A DNA stretch of 13,720 nt from CANKHA01 sp035652315 (lineage in GTDB: Bacteria; Pseudomonadota; Alphaproteobacteria; Rhizobiales; Xanthobacteraceae): positions 1 through 13,720 of the forward strand of contig DASREA010000080.1 in assembly GCA_035652315.1 (NCBI GenBank). The letters run 5' to 3'. Shown in pieces: positions 12,941 to 13,720 of this stretch. The position numbers were made by a program, and so were the translations under genes. The stretch's first letter is position 1. Each line of letters opens with the position of its first letter. The notes under the pieces were generated by a model that saw nothing but the letters and a program-made list of their open reading frames with translations, made no database searches and was not told the DNA's origin.

Positions 12941-13672
12941 GTGGTGGTGTTTTCCTGGCATGCAAAGGTGCTGCTTCTGCTCGGCTTTGCCCTGATCTCT
13001 CTGGCGGCACTGCTATTGGTACTGCCCATGGCCCAGGATCAGAGCTATCATCACTTCGCCGACGGACGAGAACTCCTTGGCATTGCCAATTTTTGGAATG
13101 TCGTTTCGAATCTTCCCTTTCTGCTGATCGGCGCCGCCGGTCTGCGCCTGCGGGGTCCCCTGAGCACGCGGATCCTGTTTCTGGGAATCTTTCTCGTCGC
13201 GTTCGGCTCCGCCTATTATCACCTTCAGCCCGGCGACGACCGACTCATCTGGGATCGGCTGCCGATCACGATCGCATTCATGGCGATCTTTGCCAACGCC
13301 ATCGAGGAGCGCTTGAGCCGGCGCGCCGGCACCATCCTTCTCTGGCCTCTTTTGGCGCTCGGCGTCGTCAGTCTCGCGGTTTGGCAGGTGACGGGGGATT
13401 TGCGCCTCTACGCTTGGGTGCAGTTCTTTCCTGTGCTGGGGCTGCTGGTGCTCTTCGCCTTATTTCCGGGGCCGAGAGGCGCGTCCTACTGGCTCGTCGC
13501 GATCGGCCTTTACGCGGTCGCCAAAGCCTTCGAATTATTGGATGCGTCCCTGTTTGCCGCGGGACAGGTTGTAAGCGGCCATACCCTCAAACATTTGTTC
13601 GCCGCTGCCGCTTGTTTATGCGTCTTCAGTTATTTCCGGGCGCAGCAACCGGCTCACGGCAGGAGCGCGTAG
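12941..13672 (+). CDS. Ceramidase-family (CREST-type) seven-helix membrane protein
   Basis: Encodes 243 residues with about seven hydrophobic helices, the first at residues 9-30. Conserved features in order fit the alkaline ceramidase/CREST hydrolase superfamily: YHHFADGRELLGIANFWNVVSNLPF (36-60); GSAYYHLQP, with S90 and H94; DDRLIWDRLP, with D105; and C-terminal SGHTLKH, with H214 and H218. In the family these Ser, Asp and His residues form a zinc-dependent amide-hydrolase site in the membrane. The substrate in bacteria is unproven; most bacteria lack sphingolipids, so a ceramide substrate should not be assumed. The start is one of three tandem GTG codons, chosen because a G-rich stretch (12927-12933) lies 7 bases before the first; no in-frame ATG is close. 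It is divergent from ffh, and its end overlaps the convergent gene at the window edge. Confidence 0.8.
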   Translation: MVVFSWHAKVLLLLGFALISLAALLLVLPMAQDQSYHHFADGRELLGIANFWNVVSNLPFLLIGAAGLRLRGPLSTRILFLGIFLVAFGSAYYHLQPGDDRLIWDRLPITIAFMAIFANAIEERLSRRAGTILLWPLLALGVVSLAVWQVTGDLRLYAWVQFFPVLGLLVLFALFPGPRGASYWLVAIGLYAVAKAFELLDASLFAAGQVVSGHTLKHLFAAAACLCVFSYFRAQQPAHGRSA

Positions 13673-13720
13673 CTCACGCTGACACTGACTTGCAGCGTTT
13701 CCTCGCCGGGGGAAACAGGC
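13654..13720 (-). CDS. C-terminal end of a probable SIMPL-domain (DUF541) protein, partial
   Basis: Only the last 21 codons are in the window, too short to be conspicuous as an ORF. Read on the minus strand they give SPGEETLQVSVSVSYAL followed by LP and TGA at 13654-13656. A final 'P-x-x-PGEQTLxxxVxVxYxL' strand is the usual ending of SIMPL-domain (DUF541) periplasmic proteins, which is why I call it a gene end, not noise. The alternating hydrophobic pattern fits a terminal beta strand. Its 3' end overlaps the convergent membrane-protein gene by 19 bases. The rest of the gene is beyond the window, so the family call rests on this short stretch alone. Confidence 0.6.
   Translation of the reverse strand, partial: PVSPGEETLQVSVSVSYALLP

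Overview
The window is high-GC bacterial chromosome of ordinary housekeeping type, most likely from an alphaproteobacterium of the order Hyphomicrobiales (Rhizobiales), in the Bradyrhizobium/Rhodopseudomonas/Xanthobacteraceae neighbourhood. The basis is the ffh-rpsP-rimM-trmD-rplS-leuC-leuD-asd gene set, the alphaproteobacterial style of the proteins (for example TRIDGDGRGGAAL in Ffh and LLEYxQYTRP in TrmD), and two kinds of GC-rich palindromic intergenic repeat. The genus assignment is inference; no rRNA is present.

Layout from left to right. (1) The 3' part of asd (+; its start lies before the window), then a double-hairpin palindromic element, then leuD (-) preceded by a small zincin-type metallopeptidase gene (-). 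(2) A short gene for a small exported protein of unknown function (+, 2245-2520). (3) A complete four-gene branched-chain-amino-acid-type (HAAT/Liv) ABC importer on the plus strand, 2737-7393: periplasmic binding protein, a single fused LivH-LivM permease, LivG and LivF. The last three genes are joined by ATGA stop/start overlaps. (4) leuC (-), converging on livF with a 26-base gap. (5) A terminator, then the minus-strand translation operon, transcribed ffh, rpsP, rimM, trmD, rplS. (6) A 343-base intergenic region with a likely ffh promoter and a ~140-base composite palindromic repeat whose edge touches the ffh ribosome binding site. (7) A 7-TM ceramidase-family (CREST-type) membrane protein (+). 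At the right edge are the last codons of a convergent gene (-) that look like the end of a SIMPL-domain protein.

How the genes work together. asd (lysine/threonine/methionine branch) and leuC/leuD (leucine) are amino-acid biosynthesis. The Liv cassette sits between leuC and leuD and probably imports amino acids or other small carboxylates. ffh to rplS make the signal recognition particle GTPase, two ribosomal proteins, a 30S maturation factor and the tRNA m1G37 methyltransferase.

I found no CRISPR array, transposase, phage gene, tRNA or toxin-antitoxin, and no convincing new multi-gene system. The observations most worth following are: no usual start codon for the fused permease (best start is an ATT behind a good ribosome binding site); the fold-back repeat in the ffh leader; the Liv cassette splitting the leuC/leuD neighbourhood; and a Liv ATPase pair whose non-consensus motifs fall in one composite site.
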